Assembly: GCA_002352105.1 (NCBI GenBank)
Contig: DEHV01000012.1
Location: forward strand, 34,224-61,695
Reading direction: 5' to 3'
DNA length: 27,472 bases
DNA from: Chitinophagaceae bacterium UBA2791
Lineage (GTDB): Bacteria > Bacteroidota > Bacteroidia > Chitinophagales > Chitinophagaceae
In this document: positions 7,298 to 13,723 of the stretch, piece by piece
Layout: each line of letters starts with the position of its first letter
How positions within the stretch are numbered: position 1 is the first letter of the stretch
Notes under the pieces: model-generated
What the model was told of the DNA's origin: nothing
Database searches by the model: none
Seen by the model: the letters and a program-made list of their open reading frames with translations, nothing else
Made by a program: the position numbers and the translations under genes

Positions 7298-8581
7298 TCA
7301 TGCGTGGTCCAGCGATATATGGTCTGCGCCGAAATAGGGGCGTATGGCTTCCGGGACCCGGATGATCTTTTCTTCCTGGTTATTTTCCAGCAAAGCCGCC
7401 AGTATTCTTGGCAATGCCAGCGAGCTTCCATTTAAGGTATGAACAGGCTGCGGTTTACCGTTAGCGCCTTTGAACCTGATCTTCATCCGGTTGGCCTGGT
7501 AACCCTCGAAATTGGAAACGGAGCTTACCTCCAGCCATTTTTCCTGGGCCGCGCTGTAGACCTCAAAATCGTAGGTAAGCGCGGAAGTGAACCCCATATC
7601 GCCCCCGCATAGTTTCAGAATACGGTAAGGAAGATCAAGCAATTGGATCAGCTGCTCCACATGCAACACCATTTCTTCCAATGCTTCATAACTTTTTTCC
7701 GGAGCGGTTAACTGAACGATCTCCACCTTATCAAATTGATGAAGCCGGTTCAATCCCCTTACGTCCTTGCCATAACTTCCCGCCTCTCTTCGGAAGCAGG
7801 GCGTGTATGCAGTCATTTTTATGGGTAGATCAGACTCTTTTACGATTTCATCGCGATAGATATTGGTCACCGGCACCTCAGCGGTTGGGATCAGGTAATA
7901 CTGATCTTCCGTAACAAAATACATCTGCCCTTCTTTATCCGGCAATTGACCGGTTCCGAAGGCAGACGCTTCATTAACCATGAATGGGGGAAGATATTCC
8001 CGGTACCCGGCCTTCGTGTTGAAGTCCAGGAAATACTGGATCAGGGAGCGCTGCAGTTTGGCCCCATAGCCGCTATATACCGGGAAGCCGCTTCCTGTTA
8101 CTTTATTGCCCAGCTCGAAATCGATAAGCTTGAATTTTTTGGCAAGATCCCAATGCGGCTGTGCTCCCGCGGGCAACTGGGGCCGGCGTCCGCCCTCCCG
8201 GACAGTGATATTGTCGGCCGGCGATTTGCCGGGCGGAACCTGCTCCGAAGGCAGATTAGGCAGTTTTACCAGCATATCCTGGAGCTGTATTTCTACCGTA
8301 GCCAGGCGCTCCTTAAGCGGTTTGAATGAAAGGTTGAGCGTCTCAACTTCCTGTTTTCTCTGCTGCGCCAGCTCCCGCTGGCCCTTGGCCATGAGCTGAC
8401 CGATCTCCTTTGAAATGCTGTTTACGCTGGCAAGGATATTCTCGCTTTCTAATTGCAGTTCTTTTCTCTGATCATCTAAGGCAATGAGCTCCCCTACAAG
8501 ATGTATTTCCTTAAAATTTTTAACCGCCAGCCTCTGTTTTACCAGGTCTGTATGCTGACGGATATAGCCTATTGATAACAT
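7298..8581 (-). CDS. serS: Seryl-tRNA synthetase
   Basis: SerS charges tRNA-Ser (and tRNA-Sec where present) with serine. The protein has the N-terminal coiled-coil tRNA-binding arm (about 30-110; KELQLESENILASVNSISKE region), then the class II catalytic core with motif 2 (TPCFRREAGSYGKDVRGLNR) and motif 3 near the C-terminus (LNGSSLALPRILAALLENNQ). I chose the ATG at 8581, giving 427 residues and the usual MLSIGYIRQH start. The upstream ATG at 8674 would add 31 residues that do not look conserved, would overlap the divergent gene, and would read through the promoter. A perfect -7 element lies 16 bp upstream of the chosen start. It converges with the 67-aa gene. Confidence 0.96.
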   Translation of the reverse strand: MLSIGYIRQHTDLVKQRLAVKNFKEIHLVGELIALDDQRKELQLESENILASVNSISKEIGQLMAKGQRELAQQRKQEVETLNLSFKPLKERLATVEIQLQDMLVKLPNLPSEQVPPGKSPADNITVREGGRRPQLPAGAQPHWDLAKKFKLIDFELGNKVTGSGFPVYSGYGAKLQRSLIQYFLDFNTKAGYREYLPPFMVNEASAFGTGQLPDKEGQMYFVTEDQYYLIPTAEVPVTNIYRDEIVKESDLPIKMTAYTPCFRREAGSYGKDVRGLNRLHQFDKVEIVQLTAPEKSYEALEEMVLHVEQLIQLLDLPYRILKLCGGDMGFTSALTYDFEVYSAAQEKWLEVSSVSNFEGYQANRMKIRFKGANGKPQPVHTLNGSSLALPRILAALLENNQEEKIIRVPEAIRPYFGADHISLDHA

Positions 8582-8597
8582 TTCTGCGTATTTGGCG

Positions 8598-8605
8598 CAA
8601 AGGTA
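8598..8605 (-). promoter_or_regulatory. serS promoter, -7 element
   Basis: The minus strand reads TACCTTTG, an exact match to TAnnTTTG, with its 3' G 16 bp before the serS ATG at 8581. This supports that start over the longer reading frame and implies a leader of only about 10 nt. Confidence 0.6.
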
Positions 8606-8638
8606 GGGAGAACCGGCATGTGACGAGGCGCTTATCCT

Positions 8639-8646
8639 TAACTTTG
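8639..8646 (+). promoter_or_regulatory. -7 element almost touching the 114-aa gene
   Basis: TAACTTTG, an exact TAnnTTTG match, ends only four bases before the ATG at 8651. If used, transcription would begin at or next to the start codon, giving a leaderless message. Confidence 0.5.
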
Positions 8647-8650
8647 CCGG

Positions 8651-8995
8651 ATGCAGGTTCAGGATGATATACAATCAAGATGGTGGCGACTGGAAGCCAA
8701 ATTACTCGAAAGGTTCGGGAAAAAGCCCGACATGGAAGGCATATTGTTTTTAATAGGTATCCAGGAATTCGGCGATATCCGCGCGAAGTTTACCAAGGAA
8801 CAAAAACAGGACCTTATTCATATCGCGGTTTGTTCCTTATTGTCTCAAAGCGGGTATTATGAAATAGGAGGCGTGGATAGCGAGGGGTGGCCGCATTTCA
8901 GGCAACTGAAAGAACTACCGGTCATGAACCTCATAGAACAGGAGAACTTTCTGAAAGATCATGTATTGCTGTATTTCGAAGCGCATGATTTTTAA
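8651..8995 (+). CDS. Conserved-looking cytoplasmic protein, unknown function (114 aa)
   Basis: A 114-residue soluble protein with no signal peptide. It is rich in W, F, Y and helix formers: SRWWRLEAKLLERFGKKPDM near the N-terminus, KFTKEQKQDLIHIAVCSLLS in the middle, then GYYEIGGVDSEGWPHFRQL and a C-terminal helix. The composition, strong terminator and conserved-type start suggest a genuine gene. I recall similar anonymous proteins in Chitinophagaceae but cannot give a family name. It diverges from serS, with the two -7 elements only 33 bp apart, so the promoters may interfere. The next in-frame ATG (near 8729) would delete the WW segment, so the first ATG is preferred even though it leaves no room for a leader. 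A folded element begins two bases after the stop. Confidence 0.75.
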   Translation: MQVQDDIQSRWWRLEAKLLERFGKKPDMEGILFLIGIQEFGDIRAKFTKEQKQDLIHIAVCSLLSQSGYYEIGGVDSEGWPHFRQLKELPVMNLIEQENFLKDHVLLYFEAHDF

Positions 8996-8996
8996 A

Positions 8997-9091
8997 GCCC
9001 GTTTTAGCGGCGATCTTTGTTTAAATGGCGTGGTTTTAAGTCAAACCTTTCTTCGGGCCAATTTGCCCGGTAAATCGCCGTTAAAACGGGC
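8997..9091 (+). ncRNA. Y-shaped folded element in the 3' UTR of the 114-aa gene
   Basis: An 18-bp inverted repeat (8997-9014 with 9074-9091, one G-U pair and otherwise perfect) closes a 59-nt interior. That interior contains two more hairpins: GGTTT/AAACC (9032-9036 with 9043-9047, 6-nt loop) and CGGGC/GCCCG (9054-9058 with 9065-9069, 6-nt loop). The predicted RNA is a three-way junction of about 95 nt. It begins one base after the stop codon and is followed seven bases later by an intrinsic terminator, so it would be transcribed as a structured 3' UTR or released as a small RNA. A MITE-like or REP-like DNA element is the main alternative. No second copy was seen in this window. Confidence 0.55.
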
Positions 9092-9097
9092 CGTTCC

Positions 9098-9132
9098 GAC
9101 AGGCAAACGCTCCGGTTGTCTGTTCGTTTTTT
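9098..9132 (+). terminator. Intrinsic terminator after the folded element
   Basis: GACAGGCAA (9098-9106) pairs with TTGTCTGTT (9116-9124), nine pairs including two G-U, around a 9-nt loop. It is followed by CG and a run of six T (9127-9132). It ends the transcript of the 114-aa gene and its structured tail. Confidence 0.7.
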
Positions 9133-9171
9133 AATTATTTCCTCTGTATAGGTTTTTCTCAGCAGTTTTTG

Positions 9172-9179
9172 TAATCTTG
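9172..9179 (+). promoter_or_regulatory. gcvH promoter, -7 element
   Basis: TAATCTTG matches TAnnTTTG at seven of eight positions and lies 23 bp before the gcvH start, just after the upstream terminator. Confidence 0.4.
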
Positions 9180-9202
9180 CATCATTATTAAAAAACCAGC
9201 GT

Positions 9203-9580
9203 ATGAATTTTCCAGAAACACTTAAATATACAAAGGAGCATGAATGGGTGCGGTTAGAAGGCGATATCGCAATAGTTGGCATTACCGAATTCGCCCAGAG
9301 CGAGCTTGGCGATATTGTTTATGTGGAAATTGAAAGCGTTGGCAAAAAGCTTGGCGCCGGCGAAGTTTTTGGCACTGTAGAAGCGGTGAAAACAGTTTCT
9401 GATCTTTTCCTTCCTGTTTCCGGAACCATTACCGAATTCAATCCTGCATTGGCCGATGCGCCTGAACTCGTAAACAGCGATCCTTATGGCGAGGGGTGGA
9501 TGATCAAACTGAAAGTGGATGATCCTGCCGACCTGGACGCGTTAATGGATGCTGCCGCTTATCAAAGTATAACCGGATAA
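9203..9580 (+). CDS. gcvH: Glycine cleavage system H protein
   Basis: GcvH is the lipoyl-carrying shuttle of the glycine cleavage complex (P, H, T, L), passing the aminomethyl group from P to T and electrons to L protein. The 125 residues are full length, beginning with the typical LKYTKEHEWVRLEGD. The lipoylation site is K63 in GTVEAVKTVSDL, and the C-terminal DPYGEGWMIKLK is conserved. The start at 9203 is the only one giving the standard N-terminus. A VanZ-like gene follows after 17 bp, a pairing I recall from other Bacteroidota. gcvP and gcvT are not in the window. Confidence 0.96.
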   Translation: MNFPETLKYTKEHEWVRLEGDIAIVGITEFAQSELGDIVYVEIESVGKKLGAGEVFGTVEAVKTVSDLFLPVSGTITEFNPALADAPELVNSDPYGEGWMIKLKVDDPADLDALMDAAAYQSITG

Positions 9581-9597
9581 CAAACAATCCCATCGCT

Positions 9598-9993
9598 ATG
9601 GCGGCGTTGTTCCGAAGGTTGATCCACCACAAGTTTTTTCCAGCTGCCTGGACGATTTTTACCGTCTTTCTTTTGTGTATTCCGGGCTCCGTGGTACCGG
9701 GTACCGGGCTTTTTGGCCTTAAGGGGTTCGATAAGATCGTGCATGTCTTTTTATTCGGCTCCAATGTGCTGCTATGGGGATGGTTCGCGGAAAAGGTCGT
9801 AAGCAACTCCAAAAAGCTGCGGAATATATTCATTATGCTGGCCCTATATGGCATTTTGCTGGGGATCATCATGGAATTCGTGCAGCGCGATTATGTGCCT
9901 AACCGTTCTTTCGATATGTATGATATCATCGCAGATGCTGTGGGCGCTATGGCCGCGGCCATCTATCTCCGAAGCAAGCAAAGCATCTTCTAA
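9598..9993 (+). CDS. VanZ-like membrane protein
   Basis: A 131-residue integral membrane protein with four hydrophobic helices (about 15-35, 46-66, 75-95 and 107-125). It carries the VanZ family signature: FDKIVHVFLFG in the second helix, GIIMEFVQ in the third, then NRSFDMYDIIADAVGA leading into the last. VanZ of enterococci gives low teicoplanin resistance by an unknown mechanism. Nothing here suggests glycopeptide resistance, and most VanZ-like proteins have no known role. It follows gcvH by 17 bp on the same strand and is probably co-transcribed. No clear terminator follows. Confidence 0.85.
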   Translation: MAALFRRLIHHKFFPAAWTIFTVFLLCIPGSVVPGTGLFGLKGFDKIVHVFLFGSNVLLWGWFAEKVVSNSKKLRNIFIMLALYGILLGIIMEFVQRDYVPNRSFDMYDIIADAVGAMAAAIYLRSKQSIF

Positions 9994-10123
9994 TTTCCCA
10001 TATTTTTTTGAGCGGCCTGGTTTATACATGCCGCTAAACGTATCGCTTATCATGAAAGAAAAACAAAGATGGGAATGCATGCAGGATCCTGCCAGGGGGC
10101 TGTGTAACTAAACCTATCACGGG

Positions 10124-10153
10124 AAAAACAAAGCCCCTGTAGAAACAGGGGCT
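10124..10153 (-). terminator. Intrinsic terminator, minus strand
   Basis: AGCCCCTGT (10132-10140) and ACAGGGGCT (10145-10153) form a perfect 9-bp stem with a 4-nt loop. On the minus strand the stem is followed by TTGTTTTT. The plus-strand side has no T-run. It terminates the candidate small RNA and any prfA read-through. Confidence 0.75.
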
Positions 10154-10316
10154 GTAACCAAAACTAACTGCTTATGAGAAAATTGACTGCTTTGTAAGCG
10201 TAAATTTTTTAATTTGTCTTTGCTATATAAACGCAAAGGTCGCGCCAATAGTATTTAAGTCTTTGATAAATACTTAACCTCTTATAAAATAATCACTTAA
10301 ACTAAGGTAAAGAGCC
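10124..10316 (-). ncRNA. Candidate small RNA in the VanZ-prfA gap
   Basis: The 435-bp gap between the VanZ-like gene and prfA holds no long reading frame. On the minus strand it has a perfect -7 element (10321-10328), about 190 nt of AT-rich sequence, and a GC-rich hairpin followed by a T-run (10124-10153). Inside is another perfect 8-bp hairpin (AGTATTTA/TAAATACT, 10250-10257 with 10267-10274). The arrangement is that of an independent small RNA gene. Alternatively the terminator could simply end a long prfA 3' UTR, with the -7 element fortuitous or generating a 3'-UTR-derived RNA. The ends are estimates. Confidence 0.5.
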
Positions 10317-10320
10317 AGCA

Positions 10321-10328
10321 CAAAGGTA
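10321..10328 (-). promoter_or_regulatory. -7 element for the candidate small RNA
   Basis: The minus strand reads TACCTTTG, an exact TAnnTTTG match, about 100 bp after the prfA stop and about 170 bp before the minus-strand terminator. No TTTG -33 box is evident. Confidence 0.45.
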
Positions 10329-10428
10329 AGAAGATGTAGAATTGTTTTCCCTATATGTGTTGTTATTTCACAGAAACTTAATATTTGCGGGGAGACCGGA
10401 AGGAATTCCCATTTTGAGATTGGACGGA

Positions 10429-11493
10429 TCAATTCTGCCTGGCCAGCTTTTCAGCATTCTCCGTAAACTGGAGCGCATCGATAAATTCCTGGATCTCTCC
10501 GTTTAACACATCATCCAGGTTGTAGACGGTAAGACCTATCCGGTGGTCGGTCACCCTCCCCTGCGGATAGTTGTAGGTCCGGATCTTGGCGCTTCTGTCC
10601 CCGGTGCTTACCAGGCTTTTTCTTCTTTTGGAGATCTCTTCCTCCTGTTTCCGCACCTGTTCTTCATAGAGTTTTGTCCGGAGCATCTGCATGGCTTTTT
10701 CGCGGTTTCCCAACTGGGTCCGCTCGGTTTGGCAGATCACCACCAGCCCCGTTGGGATATGCGTCAGCAATACCTTGGTCTCGACCTTATTTACGTTCTG
10801 CCCTCCGGCGCCGCCGCTCCGGGCCGTTTCCATCTTTACATCGCTGTCTTTTACTTCTATGTCTACTTCCTCCGCCTCCGGCATCACCGCCACTGTTGCC
10901 GCCGAAGTATGCACCCTTCCGCTGGTTTCGGTGTCTGGTACGCGTTGAACGCGGTGTACCCCGCTTTCAAATTTAAGGGCGCCATATACATCGTCGCCGA
11001 TCACTTCCAACTGTACCTCCTTATAGCCGCCCACTGTTCCCTCGCTCTCGCTTAGAATGGCGGTCTTCCATCCCTTTTTCTCACAGTAACGCAGGTACAT
11101 CCGCAGCAGATCGCCGGCAAACAGGCTGGCTTCGTCTCCCCCCGTCCCCGCTCTTATCTCAATAATGGCATTTTTATCATCCATGGGGTCTTTAGGGATC
11201 AGCAGTTGGCGGATATGGGTTTCCAACTTTGTTTTTTTCTCCTCCAGATCCGGGGCTTCAGCCTTGGCCAGCTCCCTTAGCTCCTCATCATCGCCATTCA
11301 ACGCCTCTTTATAAAACTCGATATCTTCCAGTAACTTGATGTATTCCTCTTGCGCGCGCACAATTTTTTCCAGGCTCCGGTACTCCTTGCTGGTCTCCAT
11401 GAATTTCTTATTGTCATTCACGATGGCCGGATTGGTAAGGGCTACCCCGAGGTCCTGGAATCGGGCTTTTATGGCGGCTAACTTATCTAGCAT
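10429..11493 (-). CDS. prfA: Peptide chain release factor 1
   Basis: RF1 recognises UAA and UAG stop codons in the ribosomal A site and triggers peptidyl-tRNA hydrolysis. The 354 residues are full length. The catalytic G230-G231-Q232 lies in ARSGGAGGQNVNKVETKV, and the stop-codon reading tripeptide is P186-D187-T188 in RVPDTETSGRVHTS. RF1 is usually P-A/V-T, and a different middle residue is, as far as I recall, normal in Bacteroidota. RF2 is excluded because it carries SPF at this site. The ATG at 11493 gives the usual MLDKLAAIKARF start. An exact -7 element lies 34 bp upstream. It diverges from the amidohydrolase gene. No prmC (hemK) is adjacent. Confidence 0.95.
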   Translation of the reverse strand: MLDKLAAIKARFQDLGVALTNPAIVNDNKKFMETSKEYRSLEKIVRAQEEYIKLLEDIEFYKEALNGDDEELRELAKAEAPDLEEKKTKLETHIRQLLIPKDPMDDKNAIIEIRAGTGGDEASLFAGDLLRMYLRYCEKKGWKTAILSESEGTVGGYKEVQLEVIGDDVYGALKFESGVHRVQRVPDTETSGRVHTSAATVAVMPEAEEVDIEVKDSDVKMETARSGGAGGQNVNKVETKVLLTHIPTGLVVICQTERTQLGNREKAMQMLRTKLYEEQVRKQEEEISKRRKSLVSTGDRSAKIRTYNYPQGRVTDHRIGLTVYNLDDVLNGEIQEFIDALQFTENAEKLARQN

Positions 11494-11527
11494 AGTTTGC
11501 TTTACTTTGAGGATAAAATAAGGGTTG

Positions 11528-11535
11528 CAAAGTTA
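11528..11535 (-). promoter_or_regulatory. prfA promoter, -7 element
   Basis: The minus strand reads TAACTTTG, an exact TAnnTTTG match, giving prfA a leader of roughly 30 nt. Confidence 0.55.
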
Positions 11536-11549
11536 ATTGTTTCGCCCAC

Positions 11550-12725
11550 ATGCATTACAGGAAATTCGCTGCTGATCATTTATTTACCGGTCGCCAGATG
11601 CTGGACGATCAATATGCGCTGATCGCCCGGGCCGACGGGAAGATTGAACATATTGTAGCGAAAGCAGATGCCGGAGAGGATGTCGAAACCTATAGCGGTA
11701 TTTTGTCGCCGGGATGGATCAATTGCCATTGTCACCTCGAGTTATCGCATCTGAAAGCCGTTATCCCCGAGCATACCGGCATGACGGGCTTCCTGTTATC
11801 CGTCATGAACCAGCGGCATATTGCCCTGCCCCTGATCCTGGAAGCCGTTGAACGGGCCGAATCGCAGATGCTGAAAGCCGGCATTGTTGCCGTAGGAGAT
11901 ATTTGCAATACCGCTCATACCTTATCGCAAAAAAATAAGGGCAACCTGTTTTATCACAATTTTGTGGAAACGATGGGCTTCGGGGACGCATCGGCCGGCG
12001 AACGGTTTGAGCAGGCCGTACAGCTATACAAAACTTTTGCGGGAATGCCCGCTTCTATCGTGCCGCATGCTCCTTATTCGGTATCCCGCAGTCTTTTTGC
12101 CCTGATCAATGAGCATAGCGGCAATACAACGCTGACCATGCACAACCAGGAATCGGGGGAAGAGAATACCTTTTTTCAATCCGGCGCCGGCGGCTTCCCG
12201 GAATTGTTTGCGGCGCTGGGGATTGATATTTCCGGCTTCCGCCCTTCGGGAAAAAGCAGTCTTCAAACCTGTCTCCCGGCTCTTGAAAGGGAGGGAGGCG
12301 CCCTGATCCTCGTGCATAATGTGGCTACCAACGCTGCTGATCTACAATGGATCGCACAGTATCGGCGCCCGCTTCCCGATCTGTATTGGTGTCTTTGCCC
12401 GGGCGCCAATCAATATATCCAGGACCGGTTGCCGGATATAGATCTTCTGTTGGCAAATGATTGTAAGTTGGCGGTGGGCACGGATAGCCTGGCTTCCAAC
12501 CACCGGCTGGACATACTGGAAGAGTTAAAGATCATACATCAATATTTCCCTCATCTTTTGCTTTCCGACCTGTTGCAATGGGCCACGTTTAATGGCGCAG
12601 AAGCATTGGGCATCCAGGATCGTTTTGGAAGTTTTGAACCCGGGAAAACGCCGGGCATCCTGCTGATTGAGCAGGCGGAAGGCCAGCAACTCTCCGGCCG
12701 TACAAGGTCGACCCGGCTACTCTAA
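11550..12725 (+). CDS. Metal-dependent amidohydrolase (deaminase-like)
   Basis: A 391-residue member of the amidohydrolase superfamily (TIM-barrel hydrolases acting on purine-like or chlorinated rings). Metal ligands are visible in order: H60-x-H62 in GWINCHCHLELSHL, a histidine in VPHAPYSVS, a histidine in TLTMHNQESGEE, and the aspartate of VGTDSLASNHRLD. The substrate-side ExxGEE pattern and the C-terminal QWATFNGAEALGI, with a G-x-F-E-P-G-K box, match the cytosine/adenosine/aminodeoxyfutalosine deaminase branch. Aminodeoxyfutalosine deaminase of the futalosine menaquinone pathway is one possibility, and a guanine or S-adenosylhomocysteine deaminase type is another. No mqn gene lies nearby to decide. 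The start is 56 bp from that of divergent prfA. Confidence 0.85.
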   Translation: MHYRKFAADHLFTGRQMLDDQYALIARADGKIEHIVAKADAGEDVETYSGILSPGWINCHCHLELSHLKAVIPEHTGMTGFLLSVMNQRHIALPLILEAVERAESQMLKAGIVAVGDICNTAHTLSQKNKGNLFYHNFVETMGFGDASAGERFEQAVQLYKTFAGMPASIVPHAPYSVSRSLFALINEHSGNTTLTMHNQESGEENTFFQSGAGGFPELFAALGIDISGFRPSGKSSLQTCLPALEREGGALILVHNVATNAADLQWIAQYRRPLPDLYWCLCPGANQYIQDRLPDIDLLLANDCKLAVGTDSLASNHRLDILEELKIIHQYFPHLLLSDLLQWATFNGAEALGIQDRFGSFEPGKTPGILLIEQAEGQQLSGRTRSTRLL

Positions 12726-13031
12726 GACGGAATAAAGAGAAACTTGTTTACCGGCGCTATCGCAGCCAGGTTTGTTTTTCACTGAACGGCGGCCACTGCT
12801 GAGCCTGTTCATGTCATTATCACAGGCCAGAGCCGCTATAGCGATATTTAACGATCTGCGGGATGGCGGCCGGTTGCATTTGTGAAAATTTTTATTTTGA
12901 ATACATACAGGGCGCTTCGCAGGTATTTGGGGCTGTTTTCAGGCGGAGTTTTTCTGTTTTCGAAACTTTGTTTCCTGATAGCGGGGTTGGCCTGACCCTT
13001 CCAACCCTATTTTTACTTAAAATACTTGCCG
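12726..13031. other. Intergenic gap with no supported feature
   Basis: About 300 bp between the amidohydrolase and the small cysteine-containing protein. I see a weak 6-bp hairpin (GCCTGT/ACAGGC, 12803-12827) and a near-match to the -7 element (TATTTTTA, 13008-13015) that could serve the downstream gene. A reading frame starting at 12863 overlaps the next gene in another frame and does not look coding. Confidence 0.4.
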
Positions 13032-13367
13032 ATGTGCGCATACCTCACGCTCAGCTACGACCGGAAATATGGCTATGTTATTTATTGCACGAAATGCAAG
13101 CATCTGCAATTGGCTTTTGGGTGTTTGATGATCCATTTCCGAAATGAGGAATTCCGGAGTTTCAGAAAGGTGATCAGCGAGATCATGGAAGACTACTGCG
13201 ATTGCCTGGAAAGTTCTGTGAAGACCATTACAATACCTACTCCCTGCGAAGGGCTTTCCTTATTCCTGTCGCCCTCAGAAGTCAATGTTCTTCACCGTAT
13301 TGTAGAGGAGGCAGATTCTAATCTCTGCGCGAATGAGCTGCTCTGTTTATTTTCCCGCCCCGCTTAA
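13032..13367 (+). CDS. Small DUF6686-like protein
   Basis: A cytoplasmic protein of 111 residues. Near the N-terminus it has GYVIYCTKCKHLQLAFGCL, a Cys-x-x-Cys pair followed by a hydrophobic strand, then a helical segment (FRSFRKVISEIMEDYCDC) and a C-terminal stretch with LFLSPSEVNVLHRIVEEAD. This pattern matches the small Bacteroidota family I know as DUF6686; its role is unknown. A zinc knuckle is possible, but only one clear CxxC pair is present. I chose the ATG at 13032 over the ttg six bases earlier. It is followed by the promoter and cobalamin riboswitch of metE, so it is transcriptionally separate from metE. Confidence 0.65.
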   Translation: MCAYLTLSYDRKYGYVIYCTKCKHLQLAFGCLMIHFRNEEFRSFRKVISEIMEDYCDCLESSVKTITIPTPCEGLSLFLSPSEVNVLHRIVEEADSNLCANELLCLFSRPA

Positions 13368-13377
13368 TGGAATGTTT

Positions 13378-13385
13378 TATCTTTG
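13378..13385 (+). promoter_or_regulatory. metE promoter, -7 element
   Basis: TATCTTTG is an exact TAnnTTTG match 28 bp before the riboswitch aptamer, so transcription would start near 13390 and include the whole aptamer. Confidence 0.6.
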
Positions 13386-13413
13386 CTTACGCTCTTTGCA
13401 AAACATGTTATCA

Positions 13414-13576
13414 GGTATGGGTTTCCTTAACCGGAATTAATAAGGAACCGTGTGTAAATCACGGGCTGACGTGCAACTGTAAGTAACGCTACCAATTTTT
13501 GCAGATGATCCATTGTTCGCTCAATAGCGGATGAGAAGGAGCAGAAATGTTACAAGCCAGGAGACTTGCCCATATC
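13414..13576 (+). promoter_or_regulatory. Cobalamin (B12) riboswitch
   Basis: The conserved aptamer core is readable. The stretch 13441-13482 has AAGGAACC, then GTGTAAATCACGGGCTGACG, then GCAACTGTAA. The B12 box is AGCCAGGAGACTTGCC (13555-13570). An 8-bp P1 stem closes it: GGTATGGG (13414-13421) with CCCATATC (13569-13576). About 147 bp separate it from metE. That stretch contains a possible switching hairpin around 13604-13642. With adenosyl- or methylcobalamin bound, expression of the B12-independent methionine synthase downstream should fall. This is the classic use of this element and implies that the organism also has, or takes up for, a B12-dependent MetH. Confidence 0.93.
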
Positions 13577-13723
13577 GTAATGACGCCGCTTTCACGATTC
13601 AAAGCAGGTCGGATATTGTAATTATTAAGGGCAATCTGCCTGTACATTATTCATCTTCTATTTATTGCGCTAAGCTGTGCGTTTGCAATGCAGCATTTAT
13701 TGTTTCACGATTAAACAAAAAAA

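Noticed and set aside
10081..10092. 12-bp palindrome GCAGGATCCTGC
   Set aside because: It stands alone, without a spacer, second copy or promoter context, and one such palindrome is not surprising in a window of this size.
10890..10940. RF1 tripeptide reading PDT rather than PAT or PVT
   Set aside because: The middle residue varies naturally between phyla and, as I recall, is often D or Q in Bacteroidota, so it does not suggest altered stop-codon reading.
12863..13147. 94-codon plus-strand frame before the DUF6686-like gene
   Set aside because: Its last part overlaps the better-supported gene in another frame and the translation looks random.
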